Notes: generated by a model not told the origin, from the sequence alone. DNA of 64,000 nt from Flavobacterium tegetincola DSM 22377 (GCF_000425485.1 NZ_KE384384.1:186001-250000); one strand, 5' to 3'. Counted from the stretch's first letter, positions 17,296 through 26,267 are shown. A program made the numbers and translations.

Positions 17296-18123
17296 CACAA
17301 ACTTTTCATTTAAGTGCTGAATTATTTTAGCAGCAAAGTCATTTGTAAAGTCTTTCTTGCGGTATTTTGTAACAGGTTGCACACCAACAATGACGTTGGT
17401 CACAAATAATTCATCCGCTTTTTGCAAATCAAACGGCGAAACAGCTTCTTCAAGAACCTCAACATCCATTGCTTTTGCAACAGCGATGACTTGCTTACGC
17501 ATAATACCATTTAAACAACCTTCGCTTACAGGTGGCGTAGTTAGCTTGCCATCTTTAAACATGAAAACATTACCATTTAATGATTCAATCACGTTTTTAG
17601 AATCATTAAGTAAAAAGCAATTTTGCAAATCATTTTCTTTGGCAAAGATGCTTCCCGTAATTTGAACCGCTTTGTTGGTAGATTTAATTGTAGATAACAA
17701 TTGTTTTGTGATGTAGAAATCTTTAAACAAATCCACCTCGTAAACAGCGGTATTTAGCTCATAAGCTTGCCCTTTTAATTCTGAGCACTGAATGAGGTAA
17801 CTGATTTCATTAGTTGTTGGCAAATAAAACCCACCGCTATTTCTATAAACCGTCATTCTAACTCGTGCCGAAGTCTGCAAATTATTGGCTTGCACCAACT
17901 CCAGGATTTGTTCCTCCAAGAATTCCATAGTAAAACGCATTGGAATCTCCATGCGCAAAATTCGCATAGACGACATCAAACGAAAATAATGATCTTCTAG
18001 AAAAAGAACGCTATTATTTACAATTTTAAACGTTTCAAAAACACCATCACCAAACAAGAAACCACGATTTTCAGCTAAAGAATCTGCTGTAGTTTCCACC
18101 AATGTTCCATTAAAATTTACCAT
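17287..18123 (-). CDS. Aminotransferase class IV (4-amino-4-deoxychorismate lyase or branched-chain aminotransferase type)
   Basis: The 278-residue protein has the fold-type IV PLP enzyme pattern: ENRGFLFGDGVFETFKI, the likely PLP Lys in STIKSTNK, and the cofactor-binding ESLNGNVFMFKDG and SEGCLNGIMRKQV. The FGDGVFET start and overall length suit PabC, which makes p-aminobenzoate for folate, but class IV members are hard to separate by eye. Its start codon directly abuts a hairpin that terminates the upstream START-like gene, and its own -7 box lies on the far side of that hairpin. Confidence 0.82.
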   Translation of the reverse strand: MVNFNGTLVETTADSLAENRGFLFGDGVFETFKIVNNSVLFLEDHYFRLMSSMRILRMEIPMRFTMEFLEEQILELVQANNLQTSARVRMTVYRNSGGFYLPTTNEISYLIQCSELKGQAYELNTAVYEVDLFKDFYITKQLLSTIKSTNKAVQITGSIFAKENDLQNCFLLNDSKNVIESLNGNVFMFKDGKLTTPPVSEGCLNGIMRKQVIAVAKAMDVEVLEEAVSPFDLQKADELFVTNVIVGVQPVTKYRKKDFTNDFAAKIIQHLNEKFVLV

Positions 18124-18149
18124 AAAAAAACCCTGAATTAAATTCAGGG
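18124..18149 (-). terminator. Terminator abutting the aminotransferase start codon
   Basis: Palindrome CCCTGAATT-A-AATTCAGGG at 18131-18149 with an A-run at 18124-18130 (T-run on the minus strand). It would end transcripts of the START-like gene immediately before the next start codon. Confidence 0.75.
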
Positions 18150-18157
18150 CAAATATA
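18150..18157 (-). promoter_or_regulatory. -7 box of the aminotransferase gene
   Basis: TATATTTG on the reverse strand, immediately upstream of the hairpin at 18131-18149. A transcript beginning about five bases downstream would start inside the 5' arm of that hairpin. The nearest TTG lies 25 bases upstream, so the -33 is weak. Confidence 0.45.
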
Positions 18158-18171
18158 CCTTTTATAATAAA

Positions 18172-18564
18172 TTATACCGAACCAATCACGTGTTTTAAAT
18201 CGGAAATTTGATTTTCCCAAAGTAAAGAAGCTTCTTCCACTTCATCTTCTAGTGCATAATCAACAACTACTAGAGAGACATCTTTGGTAATTTCATCTTC
18301 TAAAATTCGTAATTCGAAAAAGTAATCTGTATCGTTATCATCTTCGTCAATCCAACGAAATTTAATTTTTTCGCCACTTTTCTTAGAAGTCATGCGTGCC
18401 TTTTCCTCTGAATCATTCCAAATGAAGGTAAAAAACTCACCTCTTGAATTTACATTATCGGCAAACCATTCTGACAAACCTGATGGCGTAGAAATATATT
18501 GGTATAAAAGTGCGGGCGAAGAATTTATTGGAAATTCGAGTTCGTATTTAATTTTTGGTTCCAT
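18172..18564 (-). CDS. START-like domain protein
   Basis: The 130-residue acidic cytoplasmic protein resembles the AHSA1/START-like fold. It starts with EPKIKYELEFPINSSPALLY, has the LSEWFADNV segment typical of AHSA1-like proteins, and ends in a long amphipathic helix (LLWENQISDLKHVIGSV) as in the fold. The ligand is unknown. The family is well represented in Bacteroidota. It is separated from the aminotransferase by a terminator. Confidence 0.8.
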   Translation of the reverse strand: MEPKIKYELEFPINSSPALLYQYISTPSGLSEWFADNVNSRGEFFTFIWNDSEEKARMTSKKSGEKIKFRWIDEDDNDTDYFFELRILEDEITKDVSLVVVDYALEDEVEEASLLWENQISDLKHVIGSV

Positions 18565-18665
18565 AGCTTAAAAGAAGTAAGTCTTAAACAATTTTTTGGA
18601 AATATATACAATATAAACGCAATAAAAAAGTATTTTTAAAAATAAAATTTTTTATTCATTTTTAC

Positions 18666-18695
18666 TTGCCATATTGTAATTAAGTTTTATATTTG
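18666..18695 (+). promoter_or_regulatory. Promoter of tRNA-Met
   Basis: TTG at 18666-18668, a 19-base spacer, TATATTTG at 18688-18695. Exact consensus; transcription would begin about 30 bases before the mature tRNA. Confidence 0.7.
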
Positions 18696-18729
18696 CACCC
18701 GCATTGAAGGATGCACAACCGAATATTTT

Positions 18730-18803
18730 GGCGAGGTAGCTCAGTCGGTTAGAGCGCAGGATTCATAACCCTGAGGTCACGGGTTCAACTCCCGTCCTCG
18801 CTA
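18730..18803 (+). tRNA. tRNA-Met (anticodon CAT)
   Basis: A 74-base cloverleaf. The acceptor arms GGCGAGG and CCTCGCT pair with one G-U at the end; the D-loop contains AGTCGGTTA, the anticodon CAT is at 18764-18766 (ATTCATAACC), and the T-arm reads CGGGTTCAACTCCCG. No CCA is encoded. CAT could mean elongator Met, initiator Met or lysidine-modified Ile2. The lack of three G-C pairs below the anticodon argues against initiator; elongator Met is preferred over Ile2 by overall resemblance. It is a single tRNA with its own promoter and terminator. Confidence 0.92.
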
Positions 18804-18807
18804 CTAC

Positions 18808-18843
18808 TTTAAACGGATTAGGTAAAACTAGTCCGTTTTTTTT
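18808..18843 (+). terminator. Terminator of tRNA-Met
   Basis: Hairpin AACGGATTAG / CTAGTCCGTT with one G-T pair, followed by a T-run. Confidence 0.85.
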
Positions 18844-18890
18844 ATATGAGAAAATAAGTGGCAGTTTATCAAACTGTATAATCACATCAG

Positions 18891-20333
18891 TTATTTCCCT
18901 CTCAAAATATGTCCCCTTGGCGTATCTCCTTCTTCAAGAACAATTTCCGAATGCAAGAATTTCGCAGCCGCCGCTGAATCATTTACCTTACTTGCGCTGC
19001 GAACTAACATTTGAGATTCAAAACTATTCAAAACACTTTCTCGAATTCCTTTATTTCTCCAATTGGATAAGGGTCTACAACCAACATATATTGCACGAGC
19101 TAAAGCCAAAGCGTCTAAAAGTGCTTGATTGGCTCCCTGACCTTTAAATGGACTCATGGGATGCGCTGCATCTCCAATCAAAGTTGCTTTTCCTGAGTTT
19201 TGTAAAATTTCCGGCTCTAATAGTTCACGATCGTAAACGGGGTAGCCCGAAACTTGTTCTGCTAGGGTTGCAGCCATGATTTGCGGAATTGGTTCATGCC
19301 ATTGCGTTCTTCGGCATGCTTCTTCTTTCAAAGCTTGAGAACCTTTTGCACTCAACTTTTTAGCCTCTATTTCTGACATTGGAAAACTCAATTGCCACAT
19401 TATAGAATCGGCGTCGTAAGGCATTATATAAATGCGCTCGTTTCCGTTAGCGGTTTGAAAAACGGTAGCCGAATCCAATAAATCACTCTCAACGCCTTGA
19501 ATTGCATCTAGTGGACAAATTCCCAAAACCACAATGCAATCTAAATAACGCAATGGAGCATTAACGGTTTTTAATAAAATAGCGCGAACGGAACTTCGAA
19601 TACCATCTGCCCCAACTACAAGATCTGCAGTGGTATTTTGAATTTTTCCATTTACCTGAAAAGTCAGATCGACTCCATTTTTCGCATTTTCATTAAAATC
19701 AATCAGTTGGTGGCCCCATTCAATTTTATCATTTCCACCCAATTGTGCTAGTAGTTCGAGTCGTAAAGCTTGACGAGCAATATGCACATTGGAACGCTTA
19801 CTTGTGGTTTCATCAAAATTTTTAACCCACTTCCGTACGCCCCATTCGCCAATGATTTTTCCATCAGTTCTATGGACCAAATGCCGCGTAGACACTACGC
19901 CTTCTTTTAAAGTTTGTATTCCCAATCCTCCAATGGCTTTACTTGCTTGTTGCAAAGTCAATCCGTAGCCTTGAGAACGAGCCTCAAAATTAAGATCGCG
20001 TTCGTACAAAGTAAACGGGATTCCACGATGCAAACAAGCTACCGCAAGTGCTACTCCTCCTATTCCTCCTCCTATAATAGCAATGTGTGGAAAATTTTCG
20101 GTGTCGGGTTTAGCAAATGCTGCCGACGGAATTAATCCCGAAGCATTGCAATTGCAGCAATTTTCAATATGTGCTTTTGGCTTGACGGGAACTGCTGCTC
20201 GTCCACTTGATTTTTCAAATTGAACTAACGCATTTTCATACCGGAGTCGCACTTTTTTAGTGAGTTTACGACTTTTTCTACCTCGGCCTTTACATTCAAG
20301 ACAAATCGTCCAGCATCCCTTTTTATCTTCCAC
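18891..20333 (-). CDS. FAD-dependent monooxygenase with N-terminal DnaJ-like cysteine motifs
   Basis: The 480-residue protein has a group A flavin monooxygenase core. The FAD Rossmann motif GGGIGGVALAVA is near residue 86, followed by YERD, the DG motif in LVVGADGIRSSVRA, and the second FAD motif IGDAAHPMSPFKGQGANQAL. The 80 residues before it are unusual: C11-x2-C14-x-G-x-G, and C59/C60-x-C62-N-A-S-G, resembling two half sites of a DnaJ-type zinc ribbon separated by a basic helix. Substrate unknown; 3-hydroxybenzoate-like or aromatic hydroxylases share the core. It is monocistronic. Confidence 0.85.
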   Translation of the reverse strand: MEDKKGCWTICLECKGRGRKSRKLTKKVRLRYENALVQFEKSSGRAAVPVKPKAHIENCCNCNASGLIPSAAFAKPDTENFPHIAIIGGGIGGVALAVACLHRGIPFTLYERDLNFEARSQGYGLTLQQASKAIGGLGIQTLKEGVVSTRHLVHRTDGKIIGEWGVRKWVKNFDETTSKRSNVHIARQALRLELLAQLGGNDKIEWGHQLIDFNENAKNGVDLTFQVNGKIQNTTADLVVGADGIRSSVRAILLKTVNAPLRYLDCIVVLGICPLDAIQGVESDLLDSATVFQTANGNERIYIMPYDADSIMWQLSFPMSEIEAKKLSAKGSQALKEEACRRTQWHEPIPQIMAATLAEQVSGYPVYDRELLEPEILQNSGKATLIGDAAHPMSPFKGQGANQALLDALALARAIYVGCRPLSNWRNKGIRESVLNSFESQMLVRSASKVNDSAAAAKFLHSEIVLEEGDTPRGHILRGK

Positions 20334-20791
20334 AATTATAAAAAAATCAAAATTTTAAAAGCCTAAAAGTAAAGTTTAATTCACTTTAATCAAAACGTAA
20401 TGAGAAAATGTAGACGAAATATACGTTCAAAGCAAACACATTACGAAATTTGAGCAAAAACTTAATCCGTATTAGTAAATTCAGTAGTAAAGTAACTGAA
20501 AATTGAAAAATTGAACTAAACATTTTTAATAATTATACGTAAATTCAGAAAAGAAAACCTAACGATTTTAAATGAAAATTTGAATTAATTACTAATCAGC
20601 TAAATTCAAAAAATATTGAAGAAATACGGAAGAAAAAACTCAAATCAGATGAATGATTAACGAGTTATATCGATTGAAGCCATGCAAATAATTACAACAA
20701 TTTGTTCCAATTTTGTACAGACCGACTACAACTAACAATTATCATGTTTTTTTGACCATGATGAACGTTAATTTGTGTAAAAATCACATAT
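20334..20791. other. Intergenic gap with no recognised feature
   Basis: The 458 bases between two divergent genes are very A+T rich. I see no ORF with coding character, no strong hairpin and no exact TAnnTTTG promoter on either strand. CAATTTTG upstream of the plus-strand gene is a one-mismatch -7 candidate. Confidence 0.5.
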
Positions 20792-22030
20792 ATGCGTTAC
20801 TGGAAAAAATTATCACAGCAAGATCGATCAAAGAGAATCGAAGAAGCATTGCTTCAAAATGTCAATTTTTCAAAAGATACTTCCTTAGGTTATCCTGCTT
20901 CAAAATTAGACAGCCGCGTCTTTTATGACGATGCGCCTTTTTTAAAAGATGCTCCAACTTTACAAGCATACGTTGCTAATCCCAATAATATTGGTTGCCA
21001 TACTTTTGGTACTTCTGAAAAAGCGTTTGCCGGAACGCAAAATCTTGAACGCGAAGTTTTAAATGTAATTGCTGTTGATATTTTTAAAGCTACTCCAGAC
21101 AGTTTTGACGGTTATATATCTCCTGGAGGAACAGAAGCCAACATTCAAGCGTTCTGGATTTTTCGAAATCATTTTGTCAATAATTTGCATGCAAAACTAG
21201 ATGAAATTGTACTGGTTGCCTCCGAAGACACGCATTATTCCATTGCCAAAGCATCCAATTTACTGATGATTGATTGGATGAAAATTCCGGTCAACTTTGC
21301 CGATCGAACAATTTCGAAAGCATCATTTCAAAACCATCTTTTAAATGCCAAGAAAAATGGTAAAAAATACTTCATCGTGGTGGCCAATATGGGAACAACC
21401 ATGTTTGGTGCTGTAGACGACGTTAATTTGATGACCGACGTGCTTCAAGAAAATAATTTGAACTTCAAATTGCACATTGACGGCGCTTATGGCGGTTTCT
21501 TCTATCCGTTTAGTAATCCTGACAGTGTTTTGAATTTTGAAAATCAACATGTTAGTTCCATTACTATTGACGCACATAAAATGCTTCAAGCACCTTACGG
21601 AACTGGAATTTTTATTTGCCGAAAAGGTTTGATTGAGAATGTACTGACCAAGGAAGCAGAATATGTAGAAGGAATGGATTTAACACTTTGTGGAAGTCGC
21701 TCTGGAGCCAATGCTGTAGCCGTTTGGATGATTTTATTTACTTATGGCGAAAATGGATGGTTTGAGAAAATCAGCATTTTACAAATGAGAACTAGTTGGT
21801 TTTGTAAAGAATTAACGGCTTTGGGAATTGAATATTTCCGAAATCCATTTATGAACATAGTAACAATCAAAGCAGATTATCTATCTGAAGAAATTGCCGC
21901 ACGGTTTGACTTGGTTCCTCAAAAACACGATGCTACAAATCAATGGTATAAAGTAATTATGATGGAACACGTAGAAATTGAACACCTAACATTATTGTTA
22001 GACGCGATTAAGCACGATGTCCATGTTTGA
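20792..22030 (+). CDS. Group II pyridoxal-phosphate-dependent decarboxylase
   Basis: The 412-residue protein has the fold-type I PLP decarboxylase pattern. SPGGTEANIQAFWIFR binds the cofactor phosphate; HYSIAKASNLL provides the ring-stacking His; HIDGAYGGFFYP carries the Asp that contacts the pyridine nitrogen; and the Schiff-base Lys is in TIDAHKMLQAPYGTG. Family members decarboxylate Glu, His, Asp or aromatic amino acids. The substrate cannot be read from sequence; the histidine decarboxylase-like size and SIAKAS segment are suggestive only. The gene stands alone. Confidence 0.85.
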   Translation: MRYWKKLSQQDRSKRIEEALLQNVNFSKDTSLGYPASKLDSRVFYDDAPFLKDAPTLQAYVANPNNIGCHTFGTSEKAFAGTQNLEREVLNVIAVDIFKATPDSFDGYISPGGTEANIQAFWIFRNHFVNNLHAKLDEIVLVASEDTHYSIAKASNLLMIDWMKIPVNFADRTISKASFQNHLLNAKKNGKKYFIVVANMGTTMFGAVDDVNLMTDVLQENNLNFKLHIDGAYGGFFYPFSNPDSVLNFENQHVSSITIDAHKMLQAPYGTGIFICRKGLIENVLTKEAEYVEGMDLTLCGSRSGANAVAVWMILFTYGENGWFEKISILQMRTSWFCKELTALGIEYFRNPFMNIVTIKADYLSEEIAARFDLVPQKHDATNQWYKVIMMEHVEIEHLTLLLDAIKHDVHV

Positions 22031-22208
22031 AAATAATATTACAATTCAAATAGTAAATTTGGAAAAATCAGTGCTTTCATTTAAAATATACGTATTTATG
22101 ATGCAAATAAATTAACACCTGTTTGCGTTTATTTCAGCAAATGTTGAGTAATTTTATAACTAAATCTGAAAAGTGATATTCTTTAATAATACGAACATTA
22201 ATGTCTAC

Positions 22209-22253
22209 TATGATTTAAATCATATTTCAGACATAATATCTTTTATATCTTTA
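22209..22253 (+). promoter_or_regulatory. FNR/CRP-like palindrome and -7 box upstream of azurin
   Basis: A perfect 16-base palindrome at 22209-22224 has the core TGAT-TTAA-ATCA, close to the FNR/DNR consensus TTGAT-N4-ATCAA. A near-consensus -7 (TATCTTTA, one mismatch) follows at 22246-22253. If transcription starts about 22258, the palindrome is centred near -41.5, the classic class II activator position. Binding is inferred; the rest of the 330-base gap shows nothing else. Confidence 0.5.
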
Positions 22254-22360
22254 CAGAATAAAATTAGATGAGAAATAAAAAAGCATTTCTACTACTTTTC
22301 AGTTCAATCAAGAATATTTAAAGTAAATTAATTTTAACCCTAAACAAAAACATTTTTATT

Positions 22361-22867
22361 ATGAAAAGAATTTTTAAAGTTTCATTTTTAGCATTAGCAA
22401 CAATGTTCGCACTTCAATCTTGCGGTGGAAAAACAACAGAAAAGACAGAAGAAACCACAACGACCGAAGAAACTGTTGCTGTTGATGAAACCATTTCTAA
22501 CGACATTACAATTGAGAGTAATGATGCAATGCAGTATTCCACAAACGAACTTCGCGCAAAAGCCGGAGAAATTACAGTGACCCTTAAACATACGGGCAAG
22601 ATGGAAAAAACCGTGATGGGCCACAACTTTGTAGTTTTCAAAATGGGAACGGATATCAATGCTTACGGAGCCAAAGCGGCCGATGCAAAAGATACAGATT
22701 ATATTCCCGCTTCTGAAGCTGCATCTGTTATAGCGCACACAAAATTAATTGGTGGTGGAGAAAGTGACACTATTACATTCTCTATCACTGAACCGGGTAC
22801 TTACGATTACATTTGTTCATTCCCTGGACATTTAGCCTTGATGAAAGGTAAGTTGATCGTAGAATAA
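22361..22867 (+). CDS. Azurin-family blue copper lipoprotein
   Basis: The 168-residue protein has a lipoprotein signal peptide with the lipidated Cys at 21 (ALQSCGG), then a Thr/Glu-rich linker of about 25 residues. The azurin domain carries all copper ligands: H88 in VMGHNFVVF, C152, H157 and M161 in YICSFPGHLALMKG. It should be an electron carrier tethered to a membrane, probably in the periplasm. Azurins commonly feed nitrite reductase or cytochrome oxidases; the upstream FNR-like site would suit oxygen-responsive expression. It has a strong terminator. Confidence 0.93.
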   Translation: MKRIFKVSFLALATMFALQSCGGKTTEKTEETTTTEETVAVDETISNDITIESNDAMQYSTNELRAKAGEITVTLKHTGKMEKTVMGHNFVVFKMGTDINAYGAKAADAKDTDYIPASEAASVIAHTKLIGGGESDTITFSITEPGTYDYICSFPGHLALMKGKLIVE

Positions 22868-23414
22868 TTTAATTCTAAAACTTTTTAGCCCTAAATCTTT
22901 AAATATTTTACAGAGAAAAACAACAAATTAAAAATGTTGTTTTTTTCTGTAAAGGGTTAATTATGCCTTCAAATTGTGGTAGATACAAGAATTTAATTTT
23001 TCTTTTTTCTCTTTATTTGTACAAAAAAGACTAAAACAAACTTAAAAAGCTGCAATTGATCCGTTCCTCAATGTGCAACAGTATAAAATACGGTGGAAGT
23101 AAGGAAATATAAAATTATTTAGAAAACATTCACTCTAGAAAAACTGCCTTTTGCACTAACAATCATTTTTCAATTGCAAACACTCCTCATTCCAACAAAG
23201 CTGTTCTGCATTGTAAGAAACGTTTAAAAAAGAGGTGCAAATACACTTAAATATTGCAAATTGCGTTGTATATCAAAAAGTTATCAAACTCGAAAGCACG
23301 CAAAACAGCGGCATCTCAACAAATAATTAGAGATTAACAAACAATCTGAAATTCAGCACAATCTTTATTTTCTCTATATCTAATAGGAATAAACAGCACT
23401 TTCTAAACGTAAAT
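22868..23414. other. Intergenic gap after azurin
   Basis: A 547-base A+T-rich gap. Apart from the azurin terminator at 22907-22953 I see no ORF, repeat or convincing promoter. Several short direct motifs (AAAAAG, GCAAA) are no more than composition would give. Confidence 0.5.
22907..22953 (+). terminator. Terminator of azurin
   Basis: A long hairpin: TTTACAGAGAAAAACAACA pairs almost completely with TGTTGTTTTTTTCTGTAAA around a nine-base loop, with the T-run in the 3' arm. Confidence 0.8.
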
Positions 23415-24671
23415 TTGATGAAGAAATCTTGGATAATTACCACTTTAATCAATTTCTGTGTTGCAATTTTGATGGCAATTGGATTGCGTTCTGCTTATGT
23501 GTTTCCCACAGATTTTAACTACACGTATCTTTTGCATGCTCATTCGCATACTGTAATGTTGGGTTGGTGCTACCTTGCAGTTTACACTTTCATTGTTGCG
23601 CAATTTCTTCCAAAAAACAAACAAAGTCTTCCCAAATACAACCATTTATTTTGGCTTACGCAAATTTCTGTTATCGGAATGGCCGTTACTTTTCCCTTCA
23701 CAGGTTATGCATTGCTTTCCATTATTTTTTCAACATTACATATACTTTGTAGTTACTATTTTGTGTACCAAATTTTCAAAGACCATGAATCCACCTCGCT
23801 TATTGAAACCCAGTTATTAAAAACGGCTTTGGTTTTTATGGTTATTTCTACAATTGGCGTTTGGTTTTTAGGCCCAATAGCTTCAAGTGGAGCCAAAGAT
23901 TCTCCGTTTTACAATACTGCAATCCAGTTTTTCCTGCACTTTCAGTTCAATGGTTGGTTTATTTTTGCTGTGCTTGCTTTGTTTATCAATCAAATGCAAC
24001 ATATGGGAATTACCCTTTCGCAAAAAATATTCGATAAATTTTATTATTTCGGCATTATTGCAACTGTACTGACTTTTGGACTACCTTTAAGTTGGTTTTT
24101 TAATGGTCCTTTTTTTAGAACCTTCAATGCGGTGGGTTTATTATTCCAAATTATAAGCTTGTTTTACTTTATCCAATTATTGAAACCGCACTTAACAACT
24201 TTTTTTTCTACACAAAGATCAATTACAAAATCACTTTTTGGCTTTGCTTTTTCTTGCTTACTATTGAAAATAATTATTCAATCCAGCACTATAATTCCAG
24301 CATTAGCAACTGCTTCTCATGGTGTTAGAAATTTCACTGTTGGATTCATTCACCTTGCTATGATTGGAATTGTAAACAGCTTCTTGTTTGGGTTGATTAC
24401 GCAAACTACATTCTATGGAATCAAAAATAAAATCGGAGCTATTGGAATTCTTTTATTTTTACTTGGTTTTACAGTAATGGAATATTTGCTATTTACCGAA
24501 GGGTTAAATTTATATATCGGAAATGGATACCATCAAAGTTACTACCTCGCGATTTTAATTGCAACCCTTTTTATAGGATTTGGATTGGTGCTTTTTCTGT
24601 TTAGTTTACTACAGAATAATAATAATATAGTCAAGTTAAATAGATTCCATAAAAAAAGTCTGATGCACTAA
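23415..24671 (+). CDS. Polytopic membrane protein, possibly distantly related to heme-copper oxidase subunit I or NnrS
   Basis: The 418-residue protein has about 11-12 hydrophobic helices and almost no soluble domains. Conserved-looking His clusters fall within or next to helices: LLHAHSHTVMLGW near residue 42, FFLHFQFNGWF near residue 177, and VGFIHLAMIG near residue 313. This spacing recalls heme-ligating His in heme-copper oxidase subunit I or NnrS-like proteins, but the HPEVY and HH copper motifs are absent. The assignment is tentative. It lies downstream of azurin on the same strand, separated by a terminator and 547 bases. The last codons lie within the terminator hairpin. Confidence 0.6.
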   Translation: MMKKSWIITTLINFCVAILMAIGLRSAYVFPTDFNYTYLLHAHSHTVMLGWCYLAVYTFIVAQFLPKNKQSLPKYNHLFWLTQISVIGMAVTFPFTGYALLSIIFSTLHILCSYYFVYQIFKDHESTSLIETQLLKTALVFMVISTIGVWFLGPIASSGAKDSPFYNTAIQFFLHFQFNGWFIFAVLALFINQMQHMGITLSQKIFDKFYYFGIIATVLTFGLPLSWFFNGPFFRTFNAVGLLFQIISLFYFIQLLKPHLTTFFSTQRSITKSLFGFAFSCLLLKIIIQSSTIIPALATASHGVRNFTVGFIHLAMIGIVNSFLFGLITQTTFYGIKNKIGAIGILLFLLGFTVMEYLLFTEGLNLYIGNGYHQSYYLAILIATLFIGFGLVLFLFSLLQNNNNIVKLNRFHKKSLMH

Positions 24672-24685
24672 ACACCAGACTTTTC
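24655..24685. terminator. Terminator overlapping the end of the membrane-protein gene
   Basis: AAAAGTCTG / CAGACTTTT with an inner TG-CA pair. It contains the stop codon of the plus-strand gene and, being flanked by A and T runs, can also serve hisS on the other strand. Confidence 0.75.
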
Positions 24686-24706
24686 TATATAATATATGTT
24701 AGGATT

Positions 24707-26077
24707 TTAAACCAACGCTTTTTTCAATTCCTCTAAACTTAAAAGTTGCTGTTCACCTGTACTTAAATTTTTCAAAGCATAATTTCCTTGACTCATTTCA
24801 TCACTTCCCGCAATTACGACAAAAGGAATAGTGCGTTTATCTGCATGTCCAAATTGCTTATTCACTTTGGCAGCATCCGGATACATTTCTACTTTTATTC
24901 CTTGTTTTCTCAACTCATAAATAGCTTTCATCGCATATTTTGCTTCTTCCATTCCATAATTGATGAACAACGCTTTTGTGGTAACAGTAACGGTTTCTGG
25001 AAATAAATTCAATTCTTCCACAACCAAATAAATACGATCTAAACCAAAAGAAATTCCAACACCACTCATGTTTTTCAATCCAAAAATTCCCGTTAAATCG
25101 TCGTAACGACCGCCACCGCCAATGGATCCCATCGAAACTTCTTTAGGTGGTGCCACTTCAAATATCGCTCCCGTGTAATAATTCAATCCTCTAGCTAAAG
25201 TCACGTCTAGATCCAAGATCGAATTTTGCAATCCCAATTCGGTAACATTCTCGCAGATAAATTTTAATTCTTCCACGCCTTTCATTCCTTCCACAGAACT
25301 TTGAAGCAAACCTCTTAATTGCTCAATCTTATCAGTAATTGTTCCTGTAAAAGAAAATAACGGTTGCACTTTTTCAATTGCTTCAGCAGAAATACCTTTT
25401 TCTAACATTTCTTTCTTGACGCCGTCTTCGCCAATTTTATCCAATTTATCCAATGCCACAGTAAAATCAATCAATTTATCCGAAGCACCAATAACTTCTG
25501 CAATTCCTGACAGAATCTTACGGTTATTGATTTTTATAGTCACGCCATTCAACCCAAGTTGGCTGAAAACACTGTCATATAATTGCACCAATTCTACTTC
25601 TTGCCAAAGCGACGTGGATCCTACAACATCTGCATCACATTGAAAAAACTCTCTAAAACGTCCCTTTTGAGGTCGATCTGCTCTCCAAACGGGCTGGATT
25701 TGATAACGTTTAAATGGAAATTCAATTTCATTTTGGTGCTGCACCACGTATCTCGCAAACGGAACCGTTAAGTCATAACGCAATGCCTTTTCAGAAATCG
25801 TAGAAGTTAATTTTAAACTGTCTTTATTTTCAAGTAAAGTTGCATCGGCTTTCGCCAAATAATCGCCGGAGTTTAAAATTTTAAAGATCAAACGGTCGCC
25901 TTCCTCCCCATATTTCCCCATCAAGGTATCCGAATTTTCAAACGAAGGCGTTTCTATCGGTTGAAAACCAAATTTTTCAAAATTACTTCTGATGATTTGC
26001 ATGATGTACTGTCTTTTCGCTACTTCTGCTGGCGAGAAATCTCTGGTTCCTTTAGGTATACTTGGTTTTGATGCCAT
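24707..26077 (-). CDS. hisS: Histidyl-tRNA synthetase
   Basis: The 456-residue class II synthetase charges tRNA-His. Motif 1 region ([18 protein letters not shown]), motif 2 ([24 protein letters not shown]) and the histidine-specific [15 protein letters not shown] and [12 protein letters not shown] segments are present. A C-terminal anticodon-binding domain ([19 protein letters not shown] onward) completes it. Full length. A heptamer-period array begins seven bases before the ATG and a large inverted repeat lies further upstream. Confidence 0.96.
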   Translation of the reverse strand: MASKPSIPKGTRDFSPAEVAKRQYIMQIIRSNFEKFGFQPIETPSFENSDTLMGKYGEEGDRLIFKILNSGDYLAKADATLLENKDSLKLTSTISEKALRYDLTVPFARYVVQHQNEIEFPFKRYQIQPVWRADRPQKGRFREFFQCDADVVGSTSLWQEVELVQLYDSVFSQLGLNGVTIKINNRKILSGIAEVIGASDKLIDFTVALDKLDKIGEDGVKKEMLEKGISAEAIEKVQPLFSFTGTITDKIEQLRGLLQSSVEGMKGVEELKFICENVTELGLQNSILDLDVTLARGLNYYTGAIFEVAPPKEVSMGSIGGGGRYDDLTGIFGLKNMSGVGISFGLDRIYLVVEELNLFPETVTVTTKALFINYGMEEAKYAMKAIYELRKQGIKVEMYPDAAKVNKQFGHADKRTIPFVVIAGSDEMSQGNYALKNLSTGEQQLLSLEELKKALV

Positions 26078-26083
26078 TTTTTT

Positions 26084-26118
26084 AATTATGAGTTATGAAT
26101 TATGAGTTATAAGTTCCT
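26084..26118. repeat. Heptamer-period array upstream of hisS
   Basis: Units AATTATG, AGTTATG, AATTATG, AGTTATA, AGTTCCT run without gaps from seven bases before the hisS start codon. The period equals that of the arrays at 4649 and 40731. Confidence 0.65.
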
Positions 26119-26203
26119 CGTATGGAACCCAAAAATGATAATTCTGTGCAAATATCTTAATTTTAAAACTTTTTTTAGTCTGAAACTTGCGTTAATTTTA
26201 CAA

Positions 26204-26267
26204 TCTCGCAAAGACGCGAAGACGCAAAGCTAAACGTTTCTCTTTGCGTCTTGGCGTCTTTGCGAGA
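26204..26267. repeat. Large inverted repeat between hisS and prmC
   Basis: The arms at 26204-26229 and 26242-26267 are 26 bases each and complementary at 25 of 26 positions, around a 12-base spacer. Each arm contains GCAAAGACGC and GACGCAAAG, so each is itself internally repetitive. There is no T-run on either side, so this is not a classical terminator. It is much more GC-rich than its surroundings and looks like a dispersed palindromic element. Confidence 0.8.

Noticed and set aside
18730..18803. tRNA-associated attachment site for an integrated element
   Set aside because: No duplicated tRNA 3' end is visible within the window and no integrase lies beside it.
22394..22738. Minus-strand Cys-rich ORF opposite azurin
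   Set aside because: It is a shadow of the azurin gene, whose copper ligands and lipobox are unambiguous.
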